DNA of 64,000 bases from Saccharococcus thermophilus. Lineage in GTDB: Bacteria; Bacillota; Bacilli; Bacillales; Anoxybacillaceae. The notes beneath the pieces were generated by a model. The model was given only the letters and a program-made list of their open reading frames with translations, did no database searches and was not told where the DNA came from. The stretch's first letter is position 1; each line of letters begins with the position of its first letter. Of this stretch, positions 16,713 to 25,765 are shown in pieces. The translations under genes and the position numbers were made by a program. Where the stretch lies: positions 806,001-870,000 of the forward strand of contig NZ_JAASRS010000001.1 of assembly GCF_011761475.1 (NCBI RefSeq), in the 5' to 3' direction.

Positions 16713-17993
16713 TTGGTCAATGAAAAAATAACAACAGTCCAACAGATTAACGTTCATACGATTCCGACCAAAAAATATAAAACGAATACGCTTGTATGGA
16801 AAATGAAAGCGCCGCTCGCAAAGGAAACGGTTACGTTGCGCGCCCTTTTACCTTATGTGCTGCAAAGCGGCACGACGGAGCATCCAAGTGCAAAGGAGTT
16901 GCGGACATATTTAGATGAATTGTATGGAGCGACATTAAACGTCGATTTATCGAAAAAAGGGGAAAACCATATTATTACGATTCGCATTGACGTGGCGAAT
17001 GAAGTATTTTTGCAAGAGAAAACACCCCTTCTAGAGAAGGCGCTTCAATTGTTAGCGGATATTGTTCTTCGCCCCGCCTTGGAGAACGGTCGATTTGTCA
17101 GTGAGATTGTCGACCAAGAAAAGCGGGCGCTAAAGCAGCGCATTCAAGCCGTTTATGACGATAAAATGCGTTATGCCAACTTGCGGCTCATTCAAGAAAT
17201 GTGCAAGGAAGAACCATACGCTTTACACATAAATGGCGAGCTTGAGGACGTCGATGGGATTACCGCGGAGCAGCTGTTTCAATATTATCAAAAAACGCTT
17301 TCCGAAGATGAAATCGATTTATACGTCATTGGCGATGTGCAGGAAGAAACAGTGTTGCAAGCGGTGATATCCCATTTTTCCATGCCAACCCGCACAACCC
17401 GCCCGTCAGGCGGAACAAAAGTGGCACATAAAGCGCCGGAGAAAGTGAACGAAGTGATAGAAAAACAAGATATCAAACAAGGAAAATTAAATATCGGCTA
17501 TCGCACGAACGTCACTTACGATGATGATGACTATTATGCCCTGCAAATGTTTAACGGCATTTTCGGCGGTTTCTCCCATTCCAAATTGTTTATCAACGTT
17601 CGTGAAAAAGCGAGTTTAGCGTATTATGCCGCTTCGCGTTTGGAAAGCCATAAAGGGTTATTGATGGTGATGTCGGGCATTGAGCCGTCGAATTACGAAA
17701 AAGCGCGGCAAATTATCGAAAAGCAAATGGAAGCGATGAAAAATGGAGATTTTACCGAGGAAGAAATCGAGCAAACGAAAGCGGTCATTCGCAATCAACT
17801 GTTAGAAACGATCGATACTCCGCGCGGACTAGTGGAAGTGCTTTATCATAACGTCGTTTCTGAGCGAAAACGACCTTTCGAAGAATGGCTCTCGGGCACC
17901 GATCGCGTAACTCGTGAAGATATCGTGCGCGTGGCAAGCAAGGTCGAACTTGATACGATTTACTTCCTGACTGGAATGGAGGGAGCGGAATAA
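16713..17993 (+). CDS. ymfF: M16-family peptidase-like protein YmfF, lacking the zinc motif
   Basis: 426 residues, about the length of a single M16 (insulinase/processing-peptidase) half. No HxxEH motif is present in the N-terminal domain, so this is the non-catalytic partner type. The C-terminal half keeps the glycine-rich FNGIFGGFSHSKLFINVREK segment that M16 partners use in substrate handling. TTG start after AAAAGGAGG. Two bases separate it from ymfH, which carries the intact zinc site, so the two probably form a heterodimer like mitochondrial or bacterial M16B pairs. Confidence 0.9.
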   Translation: MVNEKITTVQQINVHTIPTKKYKTNTLVWKMKAPLAKETVTLRALLPYVLQSGTTEHPSAKELRTYLDELYGATLNVDLSKKGENHIITIRIDVANEVFLQEKTPLLEKALQLLADIVLRPALENGRFVSEIVDQEKRALKQRIQAVYDDKMRYANLRLIQEMCKEEPYALHINGELEDVDGITAEQLFQYYQKTLSEDEIDLYVIGDVQEETVLQAVISHFSMPTRTTRPSGGTKVAHKAPEKVNEVIEKQDIKQGKLNIGYRTNVTYDDDDYYALQMFNGIFGGFSHSKLFINVREKASLAYYAASRLESHKGLLMVMSGIEPSNYEKARQIIEKQMEAMKNGDFTEEEIEQTKAVIRNQLLETIDTPRGLVEVLYHNVVSERKRPFEEWLSGTDRVTREDIVRVASKVELDTIYFLTGMEGAE

Positions 17994-17995
17994 TA

Positions 17996-19288
17996 ATGGA
18001 AAAAATGGTATACGAACAGCTGCAGGAACAGCTGTTTTATGAAAAAATGGAAAATGGTTTGGATGTATATATTTTACCGAAAAAAGGATTTAATAAAACG
18101 TATGCTACGTTTACGACCAACTACGGATCGGTCGACAATCAATTCGTTCCGCTTGGCAAAACAGAGATGAAACGGGTTCCCGATGGCATTGCCCACTTTT
18201 TAGAGCATAAACTGTTTGAAAAAGAAGACGGCGACGTGTTCCAGCAGTTCAGCAAACAAGGGGCATCGGCGAACGCATTTACGTCCTTTACGCGCACCGC
18301 TTATCTATTTTCTAGTACAGCTAATGTCGAAAAAAATTTAGAAACGCTCCTTGATTTTGTGCAAAGCCCTTACTTTTCCGACAAAACGGTGGAAAAAGAA
18401 AAGGGAATTATCGGCCAGGAAATTCGCATGTATGATGATAATCCTGACTGGCGCGTTTACTTTGGCGCCATTGAAAGCATGTATCACAACCATCCAGTCA
18501 AAATTGATATTGCCGGCACCGTGGAATCGATTGCCCATATTACAAAAGAATTATTGTATGAATGTTATGAAACGTTTTACCATCCGAGCAATATGCTGCT
18601 TTTTGTCGTCGGACCGGTCGATGAGCAAAAAATAATGCAGCAAATTCGCGACAATCAAGCGAAAAAATCGTTCCCGAAAGCGCGGGAAGTCGAGCGGTTT
18701 GTATATAAGGAGCCAAGCGAAATTGCTGAGAAAAAGAAAGTCATCCCGATGCACGTGCAAACAAACAAATGTTTTGTCGCAATTAAAGATCCATCCGTTC
18801 CTCCAGACGGCGAAGAAAAATTAGTTCATGAGCTGGCATTCAATGTTTTGCTCGACTATTTGTTCGGCAAAAGTTCGCCGCATTATGAACGATTATACCG
18901 GCTTGGCCTCATTGATGAAACATTTATGTATGATTATACCGAAGAGCGTGAATTTGGCTTCGCCATGGTCGGCGGCGACACAAGCGATGCCGACCGGTTG
19001 AGCGAAGAAGTGAAGCAAATTTTGCTTTCCTTTTCCATTGATACTGTGAAAAATGAGGAACTAGAGCGAGTGAAAAAGAAAAAAATCGGCGCTTTTTTGC
19101 GCTCACTAAATTCTCCAGAATATATCGCCAACCAGTTTACTCGCTACGCGTTTAATGGGGTCAGTTTGTTCGATGTTGTTCCAGCGTTGCAGTCATTAAC
19201 GATGGAACAAATTGGTGACATTGCAAAGCAGTGTTTTCATGAATCGCAAATCGCTATCTGCCAAGTAGTTCCAAAAGAGAAAAAGTAG
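17996..19288 (+). CDS. ymfH: M16-family zinc peptidase YmfH
   Basis: 430 residues. The zinc site HFLEH (H67, H71) is followed by the downstream acidic ligand in EKEKGIIGQEIRMYDDNPD, as in M16B processing peptidases. Predicted cytoplasmic: no signal peptide. Follows ymfF at a 2-base distance; together they would give one active and one inactive subunit. Biological substrate in Bacillus is not established. ATG 17996 has GGAGGGAGCGG upstream; a second in-frame ATG lies 9 bases later. Confidence 0.92.
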   Translation: MEKMVYEQLQEQLFYEKMENGLDVYILPKKGFNKTYATFTTNYGSVDNQFVPLGKTEMKRVPDGIAHFLEHKLFEKEDGDVFQQFSKQGASANAFTSFTRTAYLFSSTANVEKNLETLLDFVQSPYFSDKTVEKEKGIIGQEIRMYDDNPDWRVYFGAIESMYHNHPVKIDIAGTVESIAHITKELLYECYETFYHPSNMLLFVVGPVDEQKIMQQIRDNQAKKSFPKAREVERFVYKEPSEIAEKKKVIPMHVQTNKCFVAIKDPSVPPDGEEKLVHELAFNVLLDYLFGKSSPHYERLYRLGLIDETFMYDYTEEREFGFAMVGGDTSDADRLSEEVKQILLSFSIDTVKNEELERVKKKKIGAFLRSLNSPEYIANQFTRYAFNGVSLFDVVPALQSLTMEQIGDIAKQCFHESQIAICQVVPKEKK

Positions 19289-19316
19289 CATCCTTCCATC
19301 TGGAGGATGCTTTTTT
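19288..19316 (+). terminator. Intrinsic terminator after ymfH
   Basis: GCATCCT/AGGATGC plus CCA/TGG stem, tight loop, followed by six T; begins at the last base of the ymfH stop codon. Confidence 0.88.
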
Positions 19317-19328
19317 AGGGGGATCGTG

Positions 19329-20045
19329 ATGAAATACGCGTTAATTACCGGGGCAAGCGGCGGAATCGGGACAAGTATTGCCCGCCAGCTCGCTGCCGAC
19401 GGATACGGGCTTTTATTGCATTACAACCGCCGCCGGGAGCCAATCGAAATGCTGGAAAAGGAACTGGCAACCACGCACGTAGTGCCGATTCAGGCAGACC
19501 TCGCAACGGCGGATGGGGTAAATGTGCTTCTGTCACAAATAAATCGTCCGGTCGATGTCATCGTTTATAATAGTGGAAGCAGCTATTACGGCCTTATTAC
19601 GGATATGAGCGACGAGCTTGTACAAAGCATGGTGCAGCTTCATGTGACAAGTCCGATTTTATTAACGAAAAAACTGCTTCCGGAAATGATTTCAAAAAAG
19701 AGAGGCAATATCGTCATCGTTTCTTCCATTTGGGGATTAACAGGAGCTGCATGCGAAGTCGTTTATTCGATGGTCAAAGGCGGACAAAACGCGTTTGTGA
19801 AGGCGCTTGCGAAAGAATTAGCTCCGAGCGGCATTCGCGTCAATGCCGTCGCTCCTGGAGCGATTGATACGGATATGTTGAGCATATTTTCGAAGGAGGA
19901 TTTACAGGCGATTGCGGATGATATTCCAATCGGACGTCTTGGCACGGCCGTTGAGGTCGCCAAAACTGTCTCCTTTTTAATTTCCGATGCTGCTTCTTAC
20001 ATAACCGGACAAATTATTTCCGTCAACGGCGGCTGGTACTGTTAA
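19329..20045 (+). CDS. ymfI: Short-chain dehydrogenase YmfI (EF-P modification reductase)
   Basis: 238 residues, classical SDR. Cofactor motif TGASGGIG at residues 8-15, catalytic Ser in VSSIWG, Tyr and Lys in VYSMVKGG, and a C-terminal ITGQIISVNGGW. In B. subtilis YmfI reduces the 5-aminopentanone on elongation factor P to 5-aminopentanol; the same role is inferred from synteny. ATG 19329 is preferred over GTG 19326; both follow a run of G residues that serves as ribosome-binding site. Confidence 0.88.
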   Translation: MKYALITGASGGIGTSIARQLAADGYGLLLHYNRRREPIEMLEKELATTHVVPIQADLATADGVNVLLSQINRPVDVIVYNSGSSYYGLITDMSDELVQSMVQLHVTSPILLTKKLLPEMISKKRGNIVIVSSIWGLTGAACEVVYSMVKGGQNAFVKALAKELAPSGIRVNAVAPGAIDTDMLSIFSKEDLQAIADDIPIGRLGTAVEVAKTVSFLISDAASYITGQIISVNGGWYC

Positions 20046-20106
20046 GTATATTTTACGAAAAGGTAGACAAACTATTCTTGAAACGAAAATGAAGGAGGGT
20101 ACACAT

Positions 20107-20358
20107 ATGTCTGTACTAGATAATTTTGAACAATGGAAAGACTTTTTAGCAGAGCGCCTTCAACAAGCGCAGCAGCAAGGATTAAGCCAACAAGTGATCT
20201 CGGACGTCGCTTATCAAATCGGAGACTACCTAGCGGAACAAGTGGATCCGAAAAACCCAGAAGAACGGCTGCTCGCTGACCTTTGGAGCGTTGCTGACGA
20301 ACAAGAGCAGCATGCCATCGCGAACATGATGGTAAAGTTAGTACAGCGAGAATCATAA
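20107..20358 (+). CDS. ymfJ: DUF3243 protein YmfJ
   Basis: 83 residues, mostly helical and acidic, no membrane segment. It matches the small DUF3243 family found after ymfI in Bacillaceae. ATG 20107 (MSVLDNFEQWKDFL) has AAGGAGG 8 bases upstream, better than the earlier ATG at 20089. Function unknown. Own terminator follows. Confidence 0.85.
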   Translation: MSVLDNFEQWKDFLAERLQQAQQQGLSQQVISDVAYQIGDYLAEQVDPKNPEERLLADLWSVADEQEQHAIANMMVKLVQRES

Positions 20359-20373
20359 CAAAAATAATGAACG

Positions 20374-20399
20374 AGAGAGGGGGTCCCCTCTCTTTTTTT
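20374..20399 (+). terminator. Intrinsic terminator after ymfJ
   Basis: GAGAGGGG / CCCCTCTC stem with a very short loop followed by seven T. Confidence 0.9.
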
Positions 20400-20499
20400 A
20401 TTCCCGTCCCTTTTCGGTTGCTTTTCTATCGGATATTATAGTAGTATGAACTTATCATAGATAGTTTGTGCGGGCATTGCGAGTGAGGGAGGAGACGGG

Positions 20500-21291
20500 A
20501 TGGGAAAGCAAGAGTGGTATTTAGAGTACGAAATACATATTAACCGTCCGGGGCTATTAGGGGATGTTGCTTCCTTATTAGGGATGCTGTCGATCAATAT
20601 CGTGACGATTAACGGTGTGCGCGATTCGCGTCGCGGCATGTTGTTGCTTTGCGATAATAATGAACAAATTGAACGGCTCTCTACCATTTTGCAAACGATG
20701 GATAATATTACCGTAACGAAACTGCGCCAGCCGAAACTGCTTGACCGCCTTGCCGTCCGCCACGGCCGTTACATTCAGCGGGATGCCGATGACAAAAAAA
20801 CGTTCCGCTTTGTCCGTGACGAGCTCGGATTGCTTGTCGATTTTATGGCCGAAATTTTTAAAGAGAAAGGCCATAAGCTAATCGGCATCCGTGGCATGCC
20901 GCGCGTCGGCAAAACGGAGTCGATCGTGGCGGCTAGCGTTTGCGCCAATAAGCGCTGGCTTTTCGTCTCATCGACGCTCATTAAACAGACGGTGCGCAGC
21001 CAGCTGATCGAAGACGAATATAGCGAAGACAATATTTTTATTATTGACGGCATTGTGTCCACCCGGCGGGCGAATGAACGGCATTGGCAGCTGATTCGCG
21101 AGCTGATGCGTTTGGAGGCGACGAAAGTAGTGGAGCACCCGGATATTTTTGTCCGCCATACCGAATATACGCTAGATGACTTTGACTATATTATTGAGCT
21201 GCGCCATGATCCAAATGAAGAGATTACGTACGATGTCATTGATCAGCCATCGCTGCTTGGAAACGATGGTTTTTCGGAATTTGATTTTTAA
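20500..21291 (+). CDS. ymfK: DUF3388 protein YmfK (ACT-like domain plus P-loop-like region)
   Basis: 263 residues. The N-terminal 75 residues look like an ACT domain (EIHINRPGLLGDVASLLGMLSI). The central segment RGMPRVGKTESIVA (near 127-140) resembles a P-loop, with a hydrophobic strand ending in IIDGIVS about 50 residues later. Orthologous by position and length to B. subtilis YmfK. Function unknown; it may be a nucleotide- or amino-acid-responsive regulator. ATG follows GGGAGGAGAC. It precedes rodZ by 31 bases. Confidence 0.85.
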   Translation: MGKQEWYLEYEIHINRPGLLGDVASLLGMLSINIVTINGVRDSRRGMLLLCDNNEQIERLSTILQTMDNITVTKLRQPKLLDRLAVRHGRYIQRDADDKKTFRFVRDELGLLVDFMAEIFKEKGHKLIGIRGMPRVGKTESIVAASVCANKRWLFVSSTLIKQTVRSQLIEDEYSEDNIFIIDGIVSTRRANERHWQLIRELMRLEATKVVEHPDIFVRHTEYTLDDFDYIIELRHDPNEEITYDVIDQPSLLGNDGFSEFDF

Positions 21292-21322
21292 TTTTTAACC
21301 AAAAAATGGAAGGTGTTTGTCG

Positions 21323-22201
21323 TTGACGGAATTAGGTAAACGTTTAAAGGAAGCGCGAGAGGCAAAAAACATTAGTTTGGACGAGCTGCAAAATATGACA
21401 AAAATTCAAAAACGCTATTTGATCGGCATTGAAGAAGGAAACTATGCGATTATGCCGGGAAATTTCTATGTGCGGGCGTTTATTAAACAATACGCTGAGG
21501 CAGTCGGACTCGATCCGGAACAAATATTTGAGGAGTACAAACAAGACATTCCACAATCCTATCAAGAAGAGACTCCTCAACCGCTATCGCGGGTGAAAAC
21601 GCGGCAGCAGCTCTCACCGGAAAACACGAAATGGCTTGATTTGCTTCCAAAGCTGCTTATCGCCGCCGTCGTCGTCGGCATTGCCGTCATCATTTGGCTG
21701 CTGCTGCAGCATAACACGGCAAGCAAGCCGGAAAGCCAAGTGAAAAGAGAAACAACCACAGAGGTAGAAAGTTCGAAGAATTCGCCGCTTGAGAAAGCGA
21801 AAGAAAAAGCGAAAAAACAGGCGAGCCAAAACAACCAAGAAAAAGCCGACCAACAAACAAAAGAAGCGCCTGCACCGAAAGCAACGCTTAACGTCGTAGA
21901 AAAACACGGTAACTTATCGACGATTGAGGTAAGCAATACCAATCAATTTGTCATTGAGCTGACGTCGAAAGGAAATTCTTGGGTAGAAGTATACAATACA
22001 AAAGGCCATTCTTTCTTTAAAGGAAGTTTAACAAATGGACAAACACAAACATTTGATTTGTCCGCGGAAACAGAAGTATTTGTGAAAATTGGAAGAACGC
22101 TCGATGTAGACATAAAAGTAAACGGGCAGCCTTTTACTTATCCAATCAATCCAAAAGACGAAGTATTTCAAAAGCTGAAGTTTATCTTTAAAAAATCATG
22201 A
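21323..22201 (+). CDS. rodZ: Cell-shape protein RodZ (YmfM)
   Basis: 292 residues. The cytoplasmic N-terminal HTH (about 1-75, LGKRLKEAREAKNISLDELQ) binds MreB in homologues. One transmembrane helix (about 110-130, KLLIAAVVVGIAVIIWLLL) is followed by a lysine/glutamine-rich linker and an extracytoplasmic DUF4115 domain (about 195-290). TTG at 21323 is chosen because GGAAGGTG lies 8 bases upstream and the protein then starts MTELGKRLK. Expressed with pgsA, cinA as in other Firmicutes. Confidence 0.9.
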   Translation: MTELGKRLKEAREAKNISLDELQNMTKIQKRYLIGIEEGNYAIMPGNFYVRAFIKQYAEAVGLDPEQIFEEYKQDIPQSYQEETPQPLSRVKTRQQLSPENTKWLDLLPKLLIAAVVVGIAVIIWLLLQHNTASKPESQVKRETTTEVESSKNSPLEKAKEKAKKQASQNNQEKADQQTKEAPAPKATLNVVEKHGNLSTIEVSNTNQFVIELTSKGNSWVEVYNTKGHSFFKGSLTNGQTQTFDLSAETEVFVKIGRTLDVDIKVNGQPFTYPINPKDEVFQKLKFIFKKS

Positions 22202-22233
22202 TGCTTACACGTTGACTAGCGGAGGTATTTAGA

Positions 22234-22812
22234 GTGAATCTGCCTAATAAAATAACAGTAGCGCGAATGATGCTCATACCGTTATTTTTAATTGTCATGC
22301 TCGTTCCGTTCGGGTGGGGCAGCGTGAAAATCGGTGCGGTCACGCTGCCGATTTCCCATTTGCTCGGGGCCTTGATTTTCATTATTGCTTCGATGACCGA
22401 TTGGATTGACGGCTACTATGCCCGTAAATATCAACTTGTCACCAATTTAGGAAAATTTTTGGACCCGCTTGCGGATAAACTGCTCGTTTCGGCAGCGCTT
22501 ATTGTGCTTGTCGATCTTCATTATGCGCCTTCATGGATGGTGATTGTCATCATTAGCCGCGAGTTTGCCGTCACAGGATTGCGGCTTGTGCTGGCCGGCG
22601 AGGGGGAAGTAATGGCTGCCAACATGCTCGGCAAAATTAAAACGTGGACGCAAATTGTCGCGATTTCCGCGCTTCTTTTACATAACTTTCCGTTTTCGCT
22701 TTTATCGTTTCCGTTTGCTGATTTAGCGTTGTGGGTGGCCGTCATTTTTACGATATGGTCCGGCTGGGATTATTTTGCTAAAAATAAACATGCTTTTTTA
22801 CATTCAAAATAG
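22234..22812 (+). CDS. pgsA: CDP-diacylglycerol-glycerol-3-phosphate 3-phosphatidyltransferase
   Basis: 192 residues, membrane enzyme making phosphatidylglycerophosphate, the first committed step to phosphatidylglycerol. The CDP-alcohol phosphotransferase motif D-G-AR-G-D-D is complete in DWIDGYYARKYQLVTNLG followed by KFLDPLADKLL (near 54-82). About five membrane helices. GTG start with GCGGAGGT upstream. Confidence 0.95.
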   Translation: MNLPNKITVARMMLIPLFLIVMLVPFGWGSVKIGAVTLPISHLLGALIFIIASMTDWIDGYYARKYQLVTNLGKFLDPLADKLLVSAALIVLVDLHYAPSWMVIVIISREFAVTGLRLVLAGEGEVMAANMLGKIKTWTQIVAISALLLHNFPFSLLSFPFADLALWVAVIFTIWSGWDYFAKNKHAFLHSK

Positions 22813-22845
22813 AAATACACGTGCAGTCTAAAAGGGGGCGCCTTT

Positions 22846-24096
22846 ATGAACGCGGAGATCATCGCGGTTGGCTCTGAGCTATTGCTTGGCCAAATTGTCA
22901 ATACCAATGCCCAGTTTTTGTCGCAGCAGCTTGCGACGCTTGGCATTAACGTTTATTTCCATACCGTTGTCGGCGATAACACCACTAGGCTCGAACAGGC
23001 GGTAAAAGTGGCGCAAACAAGGGCCGACTTGATTATTTTTACCGGCGGGCTCGGTCCAACGAAAGACGATTTAACGAAAGAAACGATTGCCCGTTTGCTG
23101 CAGCGCGGGCTAGTAACCGATGAAGAAGCGCTTCGCTCGATTGAAGCTTATTTTGCCCGCACAAACCGAGTCATGACCGAAAATAATAAAAAGCAGGCAT
23201 TAGTGCTGCAAGGCTCGACGGTATTAAAAAATGAGCATGGCATGGCGCCGGGAATGGCGCTTACGGTTGATTCGATTACGTATATGCTTCTGCCCGGACC
23301 GCCAAAAGAAATGCAGCCGATGTTTTTAAAATACGGCCGCGCTTTTTTGCTAGAGAAGTTTAGACATCAGGAGCGCATTGAATCGCGTGTATTGCGCTTT
23401 TTTGGCATCGGCGAGTCAGAGTTGGAAACAAGAATTGAAGACTTGATTGACCAGCAGTCCAACCCGACGATTGCCCCGCTTGCCGGCGACGGAGAGGTAA
23501 CATTGCGCTTGACTGCGAAGCACCGCTCGGAGGCAGAGGCAAAAAAACTGCTCGACGAGATGGAAAAGAAAATTGTAGAACGCGTCGGCGCCTATCTTTA
23601 TGGCTATAATGAGGAAACATTATTTGAAAAGGTGATTCAGACGCTAAAAGCGCAAAAGAAAACGGTAGCAGCGGCTGAAAGCTTGACGGGCGGGCTTTTC
23701 CTAGAGCAATTGACAGCTGTCCCCGGTGCTTCCCAAGCGGTTCGCGGCGGCGTTGTCTGCTATACGAATGATGTAAAAGAAAAAGTGCTTGGCGTTCCCC
23801 ATGCGGTTTTAACAGCCGACGGCGCGGTAAGCGAACAGTGCGCGCGCCTGTTGGCGGAAAATGTCCGCACGCTCTGCCAGGCGGATATCGGAATCAGCTT
23901 TACCGGTGTAGCGGGACCAGACCCGCTGGAAGGAAAGCCGGTCGGCACCGTATATATCGGCGTTTCTACGTCTGAACACGGCACCAATGTCTATCCACTC
24001 ACCTTATCCGGCCAGCGCGACGCGATTCGCGCTCGCACCGCAAAGTATGGCTGCTCCTTCCTATTGAAAGCATTGACGGCTACCGCTGAAGTGTAG
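22846..24096 (+). CDS. cinA: CinA-type ADP-ribose pyrophosphatase / NMN deamidase
   Basis: 416 residues. N-terminal MoCF/COG1058 domain (about 1-170, [30 protein letters not shown]) and C-terminal PncC domain (about 255-410, [33 protein letters not shown]). The family recycles pyridine nucleotides and is co-induced with recA during competence in B. subtilis. The intrinsic terminator overlaps its last codons. Preceded by AAGGGGGCG. Confidence 0.93.
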   Translation: MNAEIIAVGSELLLGQIVNTNAQFLSQQLATLGINVYFHTVVGDNTTRLEQAVKVAQTRADLIIFTGGLGPTKDDLTKETIARLLQRGLVTDEEALRSIEAYFARTNRVMTENNKKQALVLQGSTVLKNEHGMAPGMALTVDSITYMLLPGPPKEMQPMFLKYGRAFLLEKFRHQERIESRVLRFFGIGESELETRIEDLIDQQSNPTIAPLAGDGEVTLRLTAKHRSEAEAKKLLDEMEKKIVERVGAYLYGYNEETLFEKVIQTLKAQKKTVAAAESLTGGLFLEQLTAVPGASQAVRGGVVCYTNDVKEKVLGVPHAVLTADGAVSEQCARLLAENVRTLCQADIGISFTGVAGPDPLEGKPVGTVYIGVSTSEHGTNVYPLTLSGQRDAIRARTAKYGCSFLLKALTATAEV

Positions 24097-24104
24097 CCGT
24101 CTTT
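24075..24104 (+). terminator. Terminator overlapping the cinA 3' end
   Basis: GACGGCTAC (24075-24083) pairs with GTAGCCGTC (24093-24101), then TTT. The stop codon lies in the 3' arm. Short T-tract, so leaky. Confidence 0.65.
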
Positions 24105-24172
24105 CCTCGCGTTATTCCCTGCTTTTTCGCCCTCTTCTAATGGAGATTGTTTCTATTTTCACCACAAGAAAA

Positions 24173-24224
24173 CGAATGAACGTTCGATTTTTTGCTTGGC
24201 AACAGACGTAAAAAACGGTATAGT
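24173..24224 (+). promoter_or_regulatory. recA promoter with LexA (DinR) box
   Basis: CGAATGAACGTTCG (24173-24186) fits the Gram-positive SOS box CGAAC-N4-GTTCG with one deviation. It lies just upstream of -35 TTGGCA (24196-24201), a 17-base spacer and -10 TATAGT (24219-24224). This is the expected SOS-controlled recA promoter. Confidence 0.85.
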
Positions 24225-24257
24225 ATAAGTAGTTGAGAAAAAAGGAGGAGTTTGTTG

Positions 24258-25310
24258 GTGAATCAAGACCGTCAAGCCGCCTTGGAGCAGGCGTTGAAAC
24301 AAATTGAAAAACAGTTTGGCAAAGGCTCGATTATGAGACTCGGTGAACAAACAGATCGCAAAATTTCCACTGTATCCAGTGGATCGCTGGCGCTTGATAT
24401 CGCTTTAGGAGTGGGCGGCTATCCACGCGGGCGTATTGTTGAAATATATGGACCTGAATCTTCCGGGAAAACGACCGTTGCCCTTCATGCGATTGCCGAA
24501 GTGCAGAAGCAAGGGGGACAAGCGGCGTTTATTGACGCGGAGCATGCGCTTGATCCGATTTACGCGCAAAAATTAGGCGTCAATATCGATGAGTTGCTGC
24601 TTTCTCAGCCGGACACGGGCGAGCAGGCGCTCGAAATCGCTGAAGCGTTAGTAAGAAGCGGTGCGGTCGATATTATCGTGATTGACTCCGTTGCGGCGCT
24701 GGTGCCAAAAGCGGAAATTGAAGGAGAAATGGGGGACGCCCACGTCGGTTTGCAGGCGCGCTTGATGTCGCAAGCGCTGCGTAAATTATCAGGGGCGATT
24801 AATAAGTCGAAGGCGATCGCTATTTTCATCAACCAAATTCGTGAAAAAGTCGGAGTCATGTTTGGCAATCCGGAGACAACGCCGGGCGGCCGCGCGTTAA
24901 AATTTTACGCTTCCGTCCGCCTCGAAGTGCGCCGTGCTGAGCAAATCAAGCAAGGCAATGATATGGTTGGAAATAAAACAAAAATTAAAGTTGTGAAAAA
25001 TAAAGTAGCTCCGCCATTTAAAACAGCGGACGTAGATATTATGTACGGAGAAGGAATTTCCCGTGAAGGCGAGATCATTGACATGGCGTCCGAACTTGAT
25101 ATCGTGCAAAAAAGCGGTTCGTGGTATTCCTATAAAGATGAGCGCCTCGGTCAAGGACGGGAAAATGCGAAACAATTTTTAAAAGAAAACCCGCATATTG
25201 CCGAAGAAATTGCTCAAGAAATCCGTAAACATTACGGAATTGAATCATCTTCTTACATCAGTGACTCCGGCGCATCGCAGCAAGATGAGTTCGACCTTTT
25301 AGAAGATTAA
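24258..25310 (+). CDS. recA: Recombinase RecA
   Basis: 350 residues. Walker [10 protein letters not shown] near residue 65, Walker [20 protein letters not shown] near residue 140, loop L2 [27 protein letters not shown], and an acidic C-terminus. Central to homologous recombination and LexA self-cleavage. GTG 24258 is preferred over TTG 24252 and 24255: AAAGGAGG ends 9 bases before it and the protein then begins [13 protein letters not shown] like other Bacillus RecA proteins. Under SOS control. Confidence 0.96.
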   Translation: MNQDRQAALEQALKQIEKQFGKGSIMRLGEQTDRKISTVSSGSLALDIALGVGGYPRGRIVEIYGPESSGKTTVALHAIAEVQKQGGQAAFIDAEHALDPIYAQKLGVNIDELLLSQPDTGEQALEIAEALVRSGAVDIIVIDSVAALVPKAEIEGEMGDAHVGLQARLMSQALRKLSGAINKSKAIAIFINQIREKVGVMFGNPETTPGGRALKFYASVRLEVRRAEQIKQGNDMVGNKTKIKVVKNKVAPPFKTADVDIMYGEGISREGEIIDMASELDIVQKSGSWYSYKDERLGQGRENAKQFLKENPHIAEEIAQEIRKHYGIESSSYISDSGASQQDEFDLLED

Positions 25311-25314
25311 ATGA

Positions 25315-25344
25315 GGGAGGAACGCGGTTTCCTCTCTTTTTTTA
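25315..25344 (+). terminator. Intrinsic terminator after recA
   Basis: GGGAGGAA pairs with TTCCTCTC, followed by seven T. Confidence 0.85.
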
Positions 25345-25379
25345 TATTTCCATTTATGAAGGCATGAGATTCCTATATC

Positions 25380-25408
25380 TTGACAATAAATTTTGCCGCC
25401 TTTAAAAT
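25380..25408 (+). promoter_or_regulatory. Sigma-A promoter of the rny leader
   Basis: Perfect -35 TTGACA (25380-25385), 17-base spacer, -10 TAAAAT (25403-25408). Predicted start near 25415, about 350 nt ahead of rny. Confidence 0.8.
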
Positions 25409-25414
25409 TAACAT

Positions 25415-25765
25415 GTATATTTTTCAAAAAAATAAACGATAAAAAGCCCGTGACTCCGGCAGATGGGAGCGGTCCGTGCATAAACTGGTGCCGGAATCGT
25501 TTTGTACTGGACCAACTTGCTAAATGATGGATGATCATGCAAGGAGTACGTAAACATTGGGCGGAAACTAGACCGCGTCTGCGTAAAGCGGAAATTCCCA
25601 TCCATTGGACTGTTCGCTCTGTGTACGCTTCATGAATCGACGAGTTGCCGGTACTTGAAGCTCCGATGTTTGCAACGATTGTGCTGTATGTTGAAACGTT
25701 TGTAACAATGTACATGCCGACAGTTACGTCCAACGTATTGAATTATAGCAAGAGGAGGTGAAACC
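25415..25765 (+). ncRNA. Long structured 5' leader upstream of rny (candidate regulatory RNA)
   Basis: About 350 nt with no plausible gene. GACTCCGGCA (25452-25461) pairs with TGCCGGAATC (25489-25498), one mismatch. A three-tier hairpin follows: GTACT(25504)/AGTAC(25545), CTTGC(25516)/GCAAG(25539), ATGAT(25524)/ATCAT(25534). GCGG(25561)/CCGC(25573) forms a short hairpin. ATGGATG (25527-25533), partly in the loop, is complementary to CATCCAT (25599-25605), a possible pseudoknot. A strong promoter precedes it. In B. subtilis pbpX lies here; none is visible. Function is inferred only. Confidence 0.55.

Noticed and set aside
25299-25733. 144-codon minus-strand frame across the rny leader
   Set aside because: Low-complexity, no ribosome-binding site, no family resemblance; it runs opposite to a strong promoter and structured leader.
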